Assembly: GCF_007995055.1 (NCBI RefSeq)
Contig: NZ_VOQQ01000001.1
Span: 1,967,001 to 2,031,000 of the forward strand
Length of the DNA: 64,000 bases
Direction of reading: 5' to 3'
DNA from: Sphingosinicella ginsenosidimutans
GTDB taxonomy: Bacteria > Pseudomonadota > Alphaproteobacteria > Sphingomonadales > Sphingomonadaceae
The notes beneath the pieces were generated by a model that saw nothing but the letters and a program-made list of their open reading frames with translations, searched no databases and was not told the DNA's origin. The translations under genes were made by a program, and so were the position numbers. Positions 46,319-55,463 of the stretch are shown here, piece after piece. Each line of letters begins with the position of its first letter. Within the stretch, counting starts at the first letter, position 1.

Positions 46319-47335
46319 CTAAGCCTTGCCCGCAATCTCCTTCAGCACGGCGCGCATCCGGGCGAACAGGCCCGGAGTCGGCGGCCCGAGGATGCCGCGC
46401 GCATGCGGCGGCAGATGGGCGGCCGGATCCTCCTTGCCGACGAAGACGTAATGATCGAACACCATCTTCCAGACGTCGCGCTGCTCCGGCGGCAGGTGGC
46501 GCAGCGAATAGATGGCGTGGAGCAGCGCATCGTAACCGCCGCCGAGCCCCGGCATCGCCTCGTTCCACCAATAGTTCACGAACAGGTTGAATGGCGCCAG
46601 CGAATCCACCGCGTGCCACCAGTGGAAGGGGAGATAGACGGCATCGCCAGGCTCGAGCGTCGCCGTCTGTGCATGGGCCGCCGCCTCGGCGAAGCGCGGA
46701 AAGCGTTCGAGATCGGGCGCTTCGAGATCGACGAGGCTGATCGGCGTTCCCGCCGGCGTCAGCTCGAAGGGGCCGGGGTAGAGATTGGGAAGCTGATCGG
46801 GCGGAAAGACGGTGAAGCGCCGCCGGCCGGCGACCACGATCCCGATATTCTCCATGAGATCGTAATGCGGCGCGACGCGGATGCGGTTTCCGATCCAGGC
46901 GCGCGGGGCGACCTCGGCCCCGACGAGGTCGATCGCATTGGCGCGCTCGAATCCCGGCATGAGCTGTGGGATGATCTCGGACTGGATGGCAACGGCATGG
47001 GGACGCTCCGTCCCGCGGTTCTTGAGCAGTCCGTCGAGCAGCGCGCCAAGCGTCGAGGTGCCGCGCTGGAAGTTCAGGCCGCGCATGTCCTCGCTGTAAT
47101 AGAAGCGTCCGCCAATCTCCGGCGGGCCGACGATCGCGGCGACCGGCCGGCCGGTCGCGAAGCCGTTCATGTAAGCGACCAGCGCCTCGTCCGACTCGCG
47201 CGCCGCGCGGACCGCCGGCCAGCCGCTCGCAAGTCCGCGCAGCACGACGGGGCGGCCCGCCGGCCGGATCTCCTCGCGGAAACGGGCCTGGTCGATGCCT
47301 TCGATTTCTTCGATCGGGCGCGGCGCCGGCAGCAT
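46319..47335 (-). CDS. JmjC/cupin-like domain protein (FIH-type)
   Basis: A 338-residue cupin-like protein of the JmjC class. The Fe(II)-binding HxD is H157-Y-D159 (APHYDLMENI) and the distal His is H241 (LPFHWWHAVDS); FTVFPPDQLPNLYPGP and NYWWNEA are typical. Fe(II)/2-oxoglutarate hydroxylation is the expected chemistry by family, though the substrate is unknown. It starts three bases after the halogenase A stop, as the next cistron. The paralogue at 59.0 kb shares GLNFQRGT/GFNFERRK, AGRRRFT.FPPDQL and the DHYVF.....DPAAHL end. Confidence 0.88.
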   Translation of the reverse strand: MLPAPRPIEEIEGIDQARFREEIRPAGRPVVLRGLASGWPAVRAARESDEALVAYMNGFATGRPVAAIVGPPEIGGRFYYSEDMRGLNFQRGTSTLGALLDGLLKNRGTERPHAVAIQSEIIPQLMPGFERANAIDLVGAEVAPRAWIGNRIRVAPHYDLMENIGIVVAGRRRFTVFPPDQLPNLYPGPFELTPAGTPISLVDLEAPDLERFPRFAEAAAHAQTATLEPGDAVYLPFHWWHAVDSLAPFNLFVNYWWNEAMPGLGGGYDALLHAIYSLRHLPPEQRDVWKMVFDHYVFVGKEDPAAHLPPHARGILGPPTPGLFARMRAVLKEIAGKA

Positions 47336-47338
47336 GAG

Positions 47339-48874
47339 CTACGACGCGCGCTTCATCACGACATCGCTGGCGCTGTTGTTCATGCGCAGGAATTCGCGCT
47401 GCGTCGGCAGCTGGCGCACCGTATCGGCGATCACTTCGCGGATATGCCTGAGCCGTGTCAGCGTCTCCTCGTCGCTCAACAGGTCGGCGACCGGATGATA
47501 GCCGCCGGCCTCGATCTCCTGGCCGATCAGCACCGCCTGCCAGCTCGTTTCGGTGAACAGCTCCTCATGCTCGCGGAACACGCGGCCGTTGGACCGGAAC
47601 ATCTCCAGCTTCTCGGCGAGCCCGGGCGGCGGATCGATGTTGCGGCAATAATCCCAGTAAGGCGTGTCGTCGCGCTGGGTCGCCAGATAATGGAGGACGA
47701 GGAAGTCGCGGATATCCTCATATTCGCGGATCGTCCGCTCGTTGTATCGCCGGATCTCGGCGTCGTTCCAGCGCCGGCTCGGGAAGAGGGTCATCAGCCG
47801 GGCGATGCCCGACTGGACGAGATGGATGCTGGTCGATTCGAGCGGCTCCAGGAAGCCGCCCGCGAGGCCGAGCGCGACCACGTTCTTCACCCAGGCCTGC
47901 CTGCGATAGCCGGCCTTGAAGCGCAGCCGGTTCGGATCGGCGAGCGGCGCGCCGTCGAGATTGGCGAGCAGCAGATCGAGCGCATCCTCGTCCGACATAT
48001 GCGCGCTCGAATAGACATGGCCGTTGCCGACGCGGTGCTGGAGCGGAATGCGCCACTGCCAGCCCGCCGGGCGGGCGGTGGCGCGCGTCAGCGGGGTCTC
48101 GTCGCCGCTGCTTTCGGTCGGGATCGCGATGGCGCGATCGTTGGGCAGCCATTTCGACCAGTCCTCGAACCCCGAACGCAGCGTCTGCTCGATGAGCAGG
48201 CCGCGAAAGCCCGAGCAGTCGATGAAAAGGTCGCCCTCGATGCGTCGGCCGTCTTCGAGCAGGACCGCCTCTATGAAGCCGCTCTCGGCGTCCTGCGCGA
48301 CCTCGACGATGCGGCCCTCGGTCCGCACGACACCCCACGCCTCGGCGCGCGTGCGAAGAAAGCGCGCATAAAGGCTCGCGTCGAACTGGAAGGCATAAGC
48401 GATCTTCGACACGGGCGAATTGGGAAGATCCGGCCGCGGCCGCATCATCTTCGTCGAAAGCGCCGCCATGGCCGAGATGGAATAGGCGTCGAGCGGGGTC
48501 GCATCGCCAAGTCCGCGGCCCTTCAGCCAGTAATGATAGAATTCGATCCCCTTCATGTCCGGCCCGTAGAAGCCGAAGGGATGGATGTAGCGATGGCCGA
48601 TCCGCACCCAATCCCGAAATTCGATGCCGAGCTTGTAGGTGCCGTGCGTCGCCTTGATGAACTCGTCCTCGTCAATGCCGAGCAACTGGTTGAACAGGAC
48701 GAGTTGGGGGATCGTCGCTTCGCCGACGCCGACCGTGCCGATCTGTTCGGACTCCACCAGCTCGATCGAGAGGCCGGGCATCCCGCCGATGATCCGGGAC
48801 ATCGCCGCCGCCGCCATCCAGCCGGCGGTCCCGCCGCCGACGATCACGACCTTGCGGATCAGATCGTCCCTCAT
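47339..48874 (-). CDS. Flavin-dependent halogenase homologue A
   Basis: A 511-residue tryptophan-halogenase family protein. FAD loop VVIVGGGTAGWMAAAA, VGEATIP, catalytic K81 in GTYKLGIEF (aligning to K79 of PrnA), the diagnostic WxWxIP as W272-P277 (GWQWRIPLQHR) and E346 in FLEPLESTSI. The C-terminal LPTQREFLR is also family-like. Activity on a halide is thus possible. The real substrate is unknown; related Xanthomonas enzymes have been reported to brominate indoles in vitro. It is fourth of four tandem paralogues; ATG 48874 overlaps the stop of paralogue B. Confidence 0.92.
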   Translation of the reverse strand: MRDDLIRKVVIVGGGTAGWMAAAAMSRIIGGMPGLSIELVESEQIGTVGVGEATIPQLVLFNQLLGIDEDEFIKATHGTYKLGIEFRDWVRIGHRYIHPFGFYGPDMKGIEFYHYWLKGRGLGDATPLDAYSISAMAALSTKMMRPRPDLPNSPVSKIAYAFQFDASLYARFLRTRAEAWGVVRTEGRIVEVAQDAESGFIEAVLLEDGRRIEGDLFIDCSGFRGLLIEQTLRSGFEDWSKWLPNDRAIAIPTESSGDETPLTRATARPAGWQWRIPLQHRVGNGHVYSSAHMSDEDALDLLLANLDGAPLADPNRLRFKAGYRRQAWVKNVVALGLAGGFLEPLESTSIHLVQSGIARLMTLFPSRRWNDAEIRRYNERTIREYEDIRDFLVLHYLATQRDDTPYWDYCRNIDPPPGLAEKLEMFRSNGRVFREHEELFTETSWQAVLIGQEIEAGGYHPVADLLSDEETLTRLRHIREVIADTVRQLPTQREFLRMNNSASDVVMKRAS

Positions 48875-50421
48875 GCACCGAACCCGCTTGCGAAGGCGAA
48901 CGGCGCCTCGGCCTGGGGCTGCGGCGGGGCGCAGCAGCGGGCGACGAACTCGGCATGGGTCGGCATCGCCTGGGCGGTTTCGAGATAGCCGATCCGCATC
49001 TGCTCCAGCGCCTGGGCGATCTTGTCCTCATCGAGCGCGTCGACCGCCGGCTCGTAATCTTCGGGGACGATGTGCTGGCCAAGGAAGACCGCGACCCAGC
49101 TCGTCGTCGCGAACAGCTCGAACCCTTCGCGGAACACACGCCCCTTGGCGCGGAACAGGTCGATCTTGGTCTGGAGCGTCGAGGGGATCTCCAGCGCCTG
49201 GCAGCGCTTCCAGAAATCGGTCGTGCCGCGCGTCGCCTTGTAGTGGAGCACGATGAAATCGCGCACGTCCTCGAACAGGTTTTGCATCTGGCGGTTATAT
49301 TCATCGCGCTCGACCGGGTTGAAGCGCTTGTCCGGAAACAGCGAGATCAGGCGGGCGATGCCGGCCTGGATGAAGTGGATGCTGGTCGATTCGAGCGGCT
49401 CGATGAAACCGCTGGCGAGGCCGAGCGACACGACATTGGCATTCCACGCAAGCGTCCGCCGCCCCGTCACGAAGGACAGGCGGCGCGGCTGATCGAGCGG
49501 CGGGCCTTCGAGATTGGCGAGCAACTCGCGCTCGGCATCGTCGTCGGAGATATGCGCGCTCGAATAGACATAGCCATTGCCCATCCGGTGCTGGAGCGGG
49601 ATGCGCCACTGCCAGCCCGCGCGGCGAGTGGTGACGCGGGTATAGGGATCGGGCGCGACGGCATGTTCGCTCGGCACGGCGATCGCGCGGTCGCAGGGCA
49701 GCCAATTCGACCAATCCTCGTAGCCCGTTTTCAGCGTCTGCTCGATCAGCAGGCCGCGAAAGCCTGAGCAGTCGATGAAAAGGTCGCCCTCGATCACCTG
49801 GCCGTCGGCCAGGGTGACGGAGCGGACATGGCCGCTTTCGCCATCCTGCGCGACATCGACGACCTTGCCCTCGATGCGCCGCACGCCGCGCCCTTCGGCA
49901 TAAGCCCGCAGGAACTGGCCATAGAGGCTCGCATCGAAATGGAAGGCGTAGAGCAGCTGGCCGAAGGGCGGCCGCGCGTCGGCCGGGGGCCGCGCGAACT
50001 TGCCGAGCTGCGCGGCGACGGCGCTCATCGACCAGGCGGAAATGTCCTGCATCACGCGCCGCTTGCGCTCGCGCAGGTAGAGCTGGTGGAAATGCACGCC
50101 CTCCAGATCGTGGCCGTGATAGCCGAACGGGTGGAAATAGCGCTCGCCCTCGCCGCCCCAGCCGACGAACTCGATGCCGAGCTTGAAGGTGCCCTTGGTC
50201 GCGCGGAGGAATTCGTTCTCGTTGATCCCGAGCATCCGGTTGAAGGTGATGAGCGGCGGGATCGTCGCCTCGCCGACGCCGATCGTCCCGATCTCGGCGG
50301 ATTCGATCAGTGTGATCCGCGTGTAGCCGTTGTTCAGGAAGCGCGCGAAGGCGGCGGCGGCCATCCAGCCGGCGGTACCGCCGCCGACGATGACGACCTC
50401 GCGGATCGAATGTTCGTTCAT
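48871..50421 (-). CDS. Flavin-dependent halogenase homologue B
   Basis: 516 residues with every family motif: VVIVGGGTAGWMAAAA, GVGEATIPP, K80 (GTFKLGIEFVGW), W270-P275 (GWQWRIPLQHR), E344 (IEPLESTSIHF). DLFIDCSGFRGLLIEQTL is shared almost exactly with paralogue A, which suggests they are the most recent duplicates. A Pro/Ala-rich tail (APPQPQAEAPFAFAS) follows MPTHAEFVARCC. The start ATG 50421 overlaps the stop of paralogue C by four bases. Confidence 0.92.
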   Translation of the reverse strand: MNEHSIREVVIVGGGTAGWMAAAAFARFLNNGYTRITLIESAEIGTIGVGEATIPPLITFNRMLGINENEFLRATKGTFKLGIEFVGWGGEGERYFHPFGYHGHDLEGVHFHQLYLRERKRRVMQDISAWSMSAVAAQLGKFARPPADARPPFGQLLYAFHFDASLYGQFLRAYAEGRGVRRIEGKVVDVAQDGESGHVRSVTLADGQVIEGDLFIDCSGFRGLLIEQTLKTGYEDWSNWLPCDRAIAVPSEHAVAPDPYTRVTTRRAGWQWRIPLQHRMGNGYVYSSAHISDDDAERELLANLEGPPLDQPRRLSFVTGRRTLAWNANVVSLGLASGFIEPLESTSIHFIQAGIARLISLFPDKRFNPVERDEYNRQMQNLFEDVRDFIVLHYKATRGTTDFWKRCQALEIPSTLQTKIDLFRAKGRVFREGFELFATTSWVAVFLGQHIVPEDYEPAVDALDEDKIAQALEQMRIGYLETAQAMPTHAEFVARCCAPPQPQAEAPFAFASGFGA

Positions 50422-51893
50422 TGTGCGGTCTGCCTTGCAAGTCGCCGGAGATAATCGGCCTGGGTCGGAAGGTTGGGGACGATCCCGGCGATCGCGGCGC
50501 GAAGCTCCGTCATCGCTCGGTTGGAGATTTGAGGGCCGACGGGATCGATCAGCGGATCGACGCGCCGGGGAAGGGCGCCCTGGCCGATCAGCACCGCCGC
50601 CCAGCTGTCGCGGGAGAAGGTTTCCTCCTCGTGGAACGGCAGCCGCCCGCGCTCGCGAAACAGGCCCAATGTGTGGGCCAGCGACGGCGGCGGCTCGGCG
50701 GCGGCGGCGGATTGCCAGAACGGCTCGGGGCGATCGGCGACGAGATAGTGAAGGGCGACGAAATCGCGCACCCGGTCCGCCTCGGCGCCGGCCTGGCGGT
50801 TATAGTCGGCAAGCTCGACCGCGGCGAAATCGCGATCCGGCATCATCGCGATGACCCGATCGGTCGCGCTGTGGGCGAGGTGGAGGTTGGTCCATTCCAG
50901 CGGCTCGACCGCGACCGCCGCGTCGCCGATCGCGACGCAGTTGCGTCGCCACGGCTCCGCGAGACGGCCCTGGCGAAGCGCGATCGGCGCCGCGCCGTCC
51001 GCAAGCGCGGCCGCCGCTTCCGCGTCGCTCATATAAGCCGATGAATAGACGAGACCGCGCGAGCTGCGCGCCGGCGATGCGGCCTGCCAGCGCCAGCCGG
51101 CCTCGATCGCGGTCGCGTCGTCCAGCGTCGGCGGGTCGGCCGGGGGAGGGCCTTCGGCCATCAGCATCCGGTCGCAGGGGAGCCATTGGCTCCAATCCTC
51201 GAAATCGCCACCGAGCGTACCGCGCAACAAGGCGCGCGGGCCGGTGCAATCGATATAGAGATCGGCCGTCGCCTCGCTGCCGTCGACCAGGCCAAGGCCC
51301 GAAATGCCGCCGTCCGCGCCGCGCCGCACCTCGGCGATCTCGCCCGGCCGCTCGATCGCCCCGAGATGCCGCGCGAATGCCCGCATCAGCTCGCGATAAC
51401 GCGGCGGATTGATGTGGAGCGCGTGGAGGAATCCGGGGAGCGGACTTGCCGGATCGTCGTTCGGCGGGGCGAAGCGGCCCGCGCGGCCGATTTCCGCGGC
51501 GGCGTTGTGGCGATCGAAGGGCGCCGCCTCGCCTGCCTTTTCGGCGCGCAGCCAATGGTGGTGGAACGAAGCGGTGCCGAATGGCCGGCCATAGTCGCCA
51601 TAAGCGTGGACATAGTCCGGCCGGCCCTGGCTCCAGCCCTCGAAGCGGGTCCCGAGCCTGAGGCCGCTGCCCGCGCGCAGGATCGTATCCGCGTCGGTGA
51701 GGCCGAGATCGTGGTGGAATTCGAGGATCGAGGGGAGAGTGCCGCCGATCCGGTCGGCGAGCGCGTCGGGCGCCGGCGCGATCGGCAGCACGGTGATGGA
51801 AAGGCCGGGCAGCTTGCGCGCGAGCGCCGCCGCAGCCGACCAGCCGGTGATGCCGCCACCGGCGACGAGGACGGAGCGGATGGCCTCGCCCAT
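50418..51893 (-). CDS. Flavin-dependent halogenase homologue C, degenerate active site
   Basis: 491 residues, clearly in the family (SVLVAGGGITGWSAAAALA; DLYIDCTGPRALLRG; LVYSSAYMSDAEA; end LPTQADYLRRLA), but key positions differ. The catalytic Lys region reads GSGLRLGTRFEGW, with R79 in place of Lys. WxWxIP has become W267-R-W269-Q-A-A. VGEATIP is replaced by IGGTLPS. The Glu of EPLEWTN (E333) is kept. By family knowledge it should not halogenate, so it may be a partner subunit, an FAD-dependent enzyme with another reaction, or a decaying copy. The frame is intact and the gene is translationally packed between D and B. Confidence 0.88.
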   Translation of the reverse strand: MGEAIRSVLVAGGGITGWSAAAALARKLPGLSITVLPIAPAPDALADRIGGTLPSILEFHHDLGLTDADTILRAGSGLRLGTRFEGWSQGRPDYVHAYGDYGRPFGTASFHHHWLRAEKAGEAAPFDRHNAAAEIGRAGRFAPPNDDPASPLPGFLHALHINPPRYRELMRAFARHLGAIERPGEIAEVRRGADGGISGLGLVDGSEATADLYIDCTGPRALLRGTLGGDFEDWSQWLPCDRMLMAEGPPPADPPTLDDATAIEAGWRWQAASPARSSRGLVYSSAYMSDAEAAAALADGAAPIALRQGRLAEPWRRNCVAIGDAAVAVEPLEWTNLHLAHSATDRVIAMMPDRDFAAVELADYNRQAGAEADRVRDFVALHYLVADRPEPFWQSAAAAEPPPSLAHTLGLFRERGRLPFHEEETFSRDSWAAVLIGQGALPRRVDPLIDPVGPQISNRAMTELRAAIAGIVPNLPTQADYLRRLARQTAQ

Positions 51894-51894
51894 C

Positions 51895-53412
51895 TCAGGC
51901 CGCGTCCGCCATCGGGCAGTAGCTTTCGATGTGCTGTCGGTGATCGGGAAGGCGCGTCGCCGCCGCGCGGATTTCCTCGTGCAGCGCCGCCATGCCGCGC
52001 GCGAGCGATTCCGCGGAGGGAATATCGGCGCGCGGATCGTGGCCTTCGGGCATCACGCCCTGGCCGAGATAGACCGCGATCCAGCTCGCATCGAGGAACG
52101 CGCCCTCGCGATATTTGACGATCCGCCCGCGCCGCCGGAACAGCTCCAGCTTCTCGGCGAGGCTGTCCGGAATCTCCATCGTGCGGACATAGTCCCAGAA
52201 CGGCATGCCGGCCCGTGTCGTCGCGTGATAGTGGAGGATCAGGAAGTCGCGGACGCGATCATATTCCATGTCGACCAGCCGGTTGAACTCGGCGCGGTCG
52301 ATCGGCGAGACCTCACGTTCGGGGAACAGTTCGAGCAGCGCCGTGATCGCCTGCTGGGTCAGGTAGATGCTCGTCGATTCGAGCGGCTCGAGAAAGCCGG
52401 ACGCAAGGCCGATGCCGACGCAATTGTGGACCCAGCTGCGTTCCCGTCGCCCGGCGCGGAACCGCAGCACCCTCGGCTCGGCGATCGGCTCGCCTTCCAC
52501 CGCGGCGACCAGGCCGGCGCGCGCCTCGTCATCGCCCATGAAGGCGCTTGAATACACATAGCCGTTGCCGGTCCGGTGCTGGAGCGGAATCCGCCAGCGC
52601 CAGCCGCCGGGCATCGCGATCACGCCGGTATAGGGTGTGAGCGCGGTCTCGGTGCGGCACGGCATCGCCACGGCGCGATCGCAGGGCAGCCATTTCGACC
52701 AATCCTGGAACGGCTCGCCGAGCGCCTTGCCGAGCAGCAGCGAGACGAAGCCCGAGCAATCGACGAACAGGTCGCCGGCGATCCGCTCGCCGCTTTCGAG
52801 CTGGACCGATTCGATGTCGCCGGTCTCGCCATTGCGGTGGACGTCGACGATCCGCCCTTCGGTCCGCTTCGCCCCCATCGCCTCGGCGAAGGCGCGCATA
52901 TAGGGCGCGTAGAGATTGGCATCGAACTGATAGGCATAGCCGAAGGTGGATTCGAGCCGGTTCGGATCGGTCGAGGGCAGATCGAACCGGTTCATCCGCG
53001 CGATCATGCAGGCCGCGGAAAGCTCCTGGATCGGCGGCACCGGGATGCCCTGATGGATGCAGCGGAGCCAATATTGGTGGAAATCCACCTCGCTTTGCCC
53101 GGTGCCGAACGTGCCGAACGGGTGGATATAGGAATCGCCCGGCTTCCCCCAGCCCTGGAACTCGATGCCGAGCTTGAAGGTCGCGCGGGTGCGCGCCATG
53201 AACTCCGCCTCCGCGATGCCGAGCTTCTCGTTGAAGGCGCGGATATGGGGGAGGGTCGCCTCGCCGACGCCGACGATCCCGATCGCCTCCGATTCGACGA
53301 GATGGACGGTGCAGCGGCGCGGCAGCAGCTTGACGAGGGCGGCCGCGGTCATCCAGCCGGCGGTTCCCCCGCCGACCACCACGATGTTCACCTGCTCCCC
53401 TCCCGCGGTCAT
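51895..53412 (-). CDS. Flavin-dependent halogenase homologue D
   Basis: 505 residues. VVVGGGTAGWMTAAALVK, VGVGEATLP, catalytic K80 (ATFKLGIEFQGW), W271-P276 (GWRWRIPLQHR) and E345 (FLEPLESTSIYL) are intact. It opens the tandem series, seven bases after the GH9 stop and one base before paralogue C (with the reverse order of coordinates), so all are likely one transcript with the cellulase. A degenerate operator-like dyad covers its start codon. Confidence 0.92.
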   Translation of the reverse strand: MTAGGEQVNIVVVGGGTAGWMTAAALVKLLPRRCTVHLVESEAIGIVGVGEATLPHIRAFNEKLGIAEAEFMARTRATFKLGIEFQGWGKPGDSYIHPFGTFGTGQSEVDFHQYWLRCIHQGIPVPPIQELSAACMIARMNRFDLPSTDPNRLESTFGYAYQFDANLYAPYMRAFAEAMGAKRTEGRIVDVHRNGETGDIESVQLESGERIAGDLFVDCSGFVSLLLGKALGEPFQDWSKWLPCDRAVAMPCRTETALTPYTGVIAMPGGWRWRIPLQHRTGNGYVYSSAFMGDDEARAGLVAAVEGEPIAEPRVLRFRAGRRERSWVHNCVGIGLASGFLEPLESTSIYLTQQAITALLELFPEREVSPIDRAEFNRLVDMEYDRVRDFLILHYHATTRAGMPFWDYVRTMEIPDSLAEKLELFRRRGRIVKYREGAFLDASWIAVYLGQGVMPEGHDPRADIPSAESLARGMAALHEEIRAAATRLPDHRQHIESYCPMADAA

Positions 53413-53425
53413 GTTATCGCTATCT
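53412..53425. promoter_or_regulatory. Degenerate operator-like dyad (TGTTATCGCTATCT)
   Basis: It resembles operator site 8 with two mismatches (one in the core). It covers the first base of the halogenase D start codon and the GH9 stop. It could be a weak or decayed LacI site giving the halogenase genes some independent control. Confidence 0.3.
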
Positions 53426-55276
53426 TATCCGCTGCCGGGCCCGGCTTGCCAAGGGCGTCGGCGGCGGCTCGGCGAGCCAGGTCGACACCCACACGAGCGG
53501 TGCATTCCAGTTGATCGCGACCTCGTTCATCGAAAAGGCGCGGATGTCGTCGCGCCAGCACATCTGCGGCGCGCAATGGCCGGCAAGCGCGGCGCCAACC
53601 GCATCGGCGCGCAGCGACACCGAATTGGGGCCACCGGACACCAGCCCCGGCGGCGGCGGCGGAAGGCGCGGATCGAGGCTGTGGGCCCAGAAGCGATGGT
53701 GCGGATTGGCCATCGGCCGCGCGCCGTATCCCGAGATGAATGAGCGATCGAGCGGGTTGCGGCCGAGCAGATAATCCATGACGTCGAAGACACCGGCACG
53801 ATAGCGCGCCTCGCCGGTGAAATCGTCGGCAAGCGCCATCAGCATCGCCCGGTTGAGCAGCACCGCATTCGAGCCCCAGACATAATCGGTGCCGGCGAAT
53901 GGGATGCGGTAGCCGCTCTGTTGCTCCTCCCCGAGGAAGCGGTCTGCAGCGGCGACGATGCGGCCGCGCAGGGCGGCGCGATCGGGCGGCGGCAGCCGGT
54001 CCGGCGCGAGGGCGAGCGTCATCGCGCCGAGCGTTGCCGTGTGCCGCCATTCGGGCTCGGCGATCGGCGCCGCGAACCAGCGCGAGGCGCGCAGATCCTC
54101 GCCATAGGACGGCTCGCCGGTCGTCGCGTAGAGCTCGGCGGCGGCCCAGAAGAATTCGTCCGAGAAATCGTCGTCGCCATAGCCGCCGCTGCCGGTGAAG
54201 GCGGCGATCGAGTGGATTTCCGGATTGCGCTTCGCCGCGGCGTAGGCGCGCCGCGCGGCATCGAGGCAGCGGGCGGAGAAAGCGGCGTCGATCGTCCGCC
54301 AGATCCGCGCGCATTGCGCGGCCACGGCGGCGAGATTGAGCGTCGCGCCGGTGCTCGGCGGATAGAGGAGGCGGGTCTCGCGATCGTCCTGCGGCGGCGT
54401 CGGCAGGGCGGTCCAGCGCGCATCGGCGATCTTGTGATGGGCCATCCCCGATGCGTCGATCTCAGTGAAGCGGAGACCGGGCCGGCTGCGGGTCTCGCCG
54501 ACGGGGAGTCGCAGGTGGGTGCCGGCGGGAACCTGCATCGCGAGCATGAACTCGACCTCCCAGCGGGCCTCGTCGAGCAGGTCGTCGACGCCGTTGCCGG
54601 CTTCGGGCAGGCGCGCGCTGCCATCGGGGAAGGGCGCCGGCCGGCCGAGCGAATGGGCGCGTTCCCACAGGTTCAGCAGCGTCCAGACGGCAATGCCGCC
54701 ATTGACCAGATATTTGCCGTGGTCGCCGGCATCGTACCAGCCGCGGCTGGCGTCGAGCGTGTAGGGGCAACCGCCCCAGACGTTCCCGTCAGCATCGCGG
54801 CCGGAGATGCAGGCCGCGCGGTCCGGGGCGTGGCCGGCGGGGCGCGCCCAGGCGTCGCCGCCGGCATAGCGCGCCTCGATCGGCGTCGAGGCGCGGCTCT
54901 GGTAGAAGATGTTGAGCGCGTCGAAAGGCAGCCGGCCAAAGAGGTTCGGGGCGATCGCGAAGGGGCGGCTGCGTGCGCCGCCGGCTTCCAGCACGAATCC
55001 GTCGCCGGTTGCGCTGGCCGTGCTGAAATCGATGACATGAACGGTCTCGCCCGACGCCGCATCATCGATGGCGGGCCCGCTCATGCCGCTTGCGACGGGC
55101 GCACCGGCCCGGTCGAGGAGTCGCCAGGGGATAGGCGCGGGCGCCGGATCGGGGAGGATCGCGCGCTTGGGTCCGCCGGGCAGAAAGCCGATTTGGCTCA
55201 TGCGAATCGGCATCGGCTCCGCGTCGGGAGAATCGGCATTTGCGGGCGTCGTTGCCGCAACCAGCGCGATCGCCAA
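53420..55276 (-). CDS. Glycoside hydrolase family 9 protein (endoglucanase-type)
   Basis: An exported cellulase-like enzyme. An N-terminal Ig-like CelD_N domain (PIRMSQIGFLPGGPKRAIL) precedes the GH9 barrel with YDAGDHGKYLVNGG (catalytic Asp pair), SFISGYGARPMANPHHR and the acid Glu in SMNEVAINWNAPLVWV. The start is uncertain: TTG 55276 gives a good signal peptide (LAIALVAATTPANA) but lacks a ribosome site; the frame is open back to ATG 55429, which would run through operator 5 and is unlikely. Operator site 5 lies 78 bases before the TTG. It heads the operon with the four halogenase homologues. Likely substrates are beta-1,4-glucans or xyloglucan. Confidence 0.88.
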   Translation of the reverse strand: MAIALVAATTPANADSPDAEPMPIRMSQIGFLPGGPKRAILPDPAPAPIPWRLLDRAGAPVASGMSGPAIDDAASGETVHVIDFSTASATGDGFVLEAGGARSRPFAIAPNLFGRLPFDALNIFYQSRASTPIEARYAGGDAWARPAGHAPDRAACISGRDADGNVWGGCPYTLDASRGWYDAGDHGKYLVNGGIAVWTLLNLWERAHSLGRPAPFPDGSARLPEAGNGVDDLLDEARWEVEFMLAMQVPAGTHLRLPVGETRSRPGLRFTEIDASGMAHHKIADARWTALPTPPQDDRETRLLYPPSTGATLNLAAVAAQCARIWRTIDAAFSARCLDAARRAYAAAKRNPEIHSIAAFTGSGGYGDDDFSDEFFWAAAELYATTGEPSYGEDLRASRWFAAPIAEPEWRHTATLGAMTLALAPDRLPPPDRAALRGRIVAAADRFLGEEQQSGYRIPFAGTDYVWGSNAVLLNRAMLMALADDFTGEARYRAGVFDVMDYLLGRNPLDRSFISGYGARPMANPHHRFWAHSLDPRLPPPPPGLVSGGPNSVSLRADAVGAALAGHCAPQMCWRDDIRAFSMNEVAINWNAPLVWVSTWLAEPPPTPLASRARQRIR

Positions 55277-55353
55277 GGTGCAGCAAATGCGTCGGAAATT
55301 GCCCGCGAAACCGCAGTTTATTGCAGTTTTGCAACAATTTTCGGCAATTTGAA

Positions 55354-55367
55354 TGTGAGCGCTCACA
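55354..55367. promoter_or_regulatory. LacI-type operator site 5 (TGTGAGCGCTCACA)
   Basis: A perfect 14-bp palindrome before the GH9 gene. It and site 6, 77 bases away centre to centre, flank a divergent promoter region and could be bridged by one LacI tetramer. Confidence 0.8.
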
Positions 55368-55430
55368 GGCCTTGATCCATCCAAAAAGCTTAGGTAGGTT
55401 CCCTGCAACAAAGATTGGCGCGACGTCAAT

Positions 55431-55444
55431 TGTTAGCGCTAACG
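55431..55444. promoter_or_regulatory. LacI-type operator site 6 (TGTTAGCGCTAACG)
   Basis: Operator 20 bases before the TonB receptor ATG at 55464, just ahead of the ribosome site GAGTAGGGGG. Thirteen of fourteen positions are palindromic. Confidence 0.8.
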
Positions 55445-55463
55445 GTTTGGGAGTAGGGGGTCT

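Noticed and set aside
46403..48988. 861-codon plus-strand open frame
   Set aside because: Antisense shadow of halogenase A and the JmjC-like gene, which both carry intact catalytic motifs.
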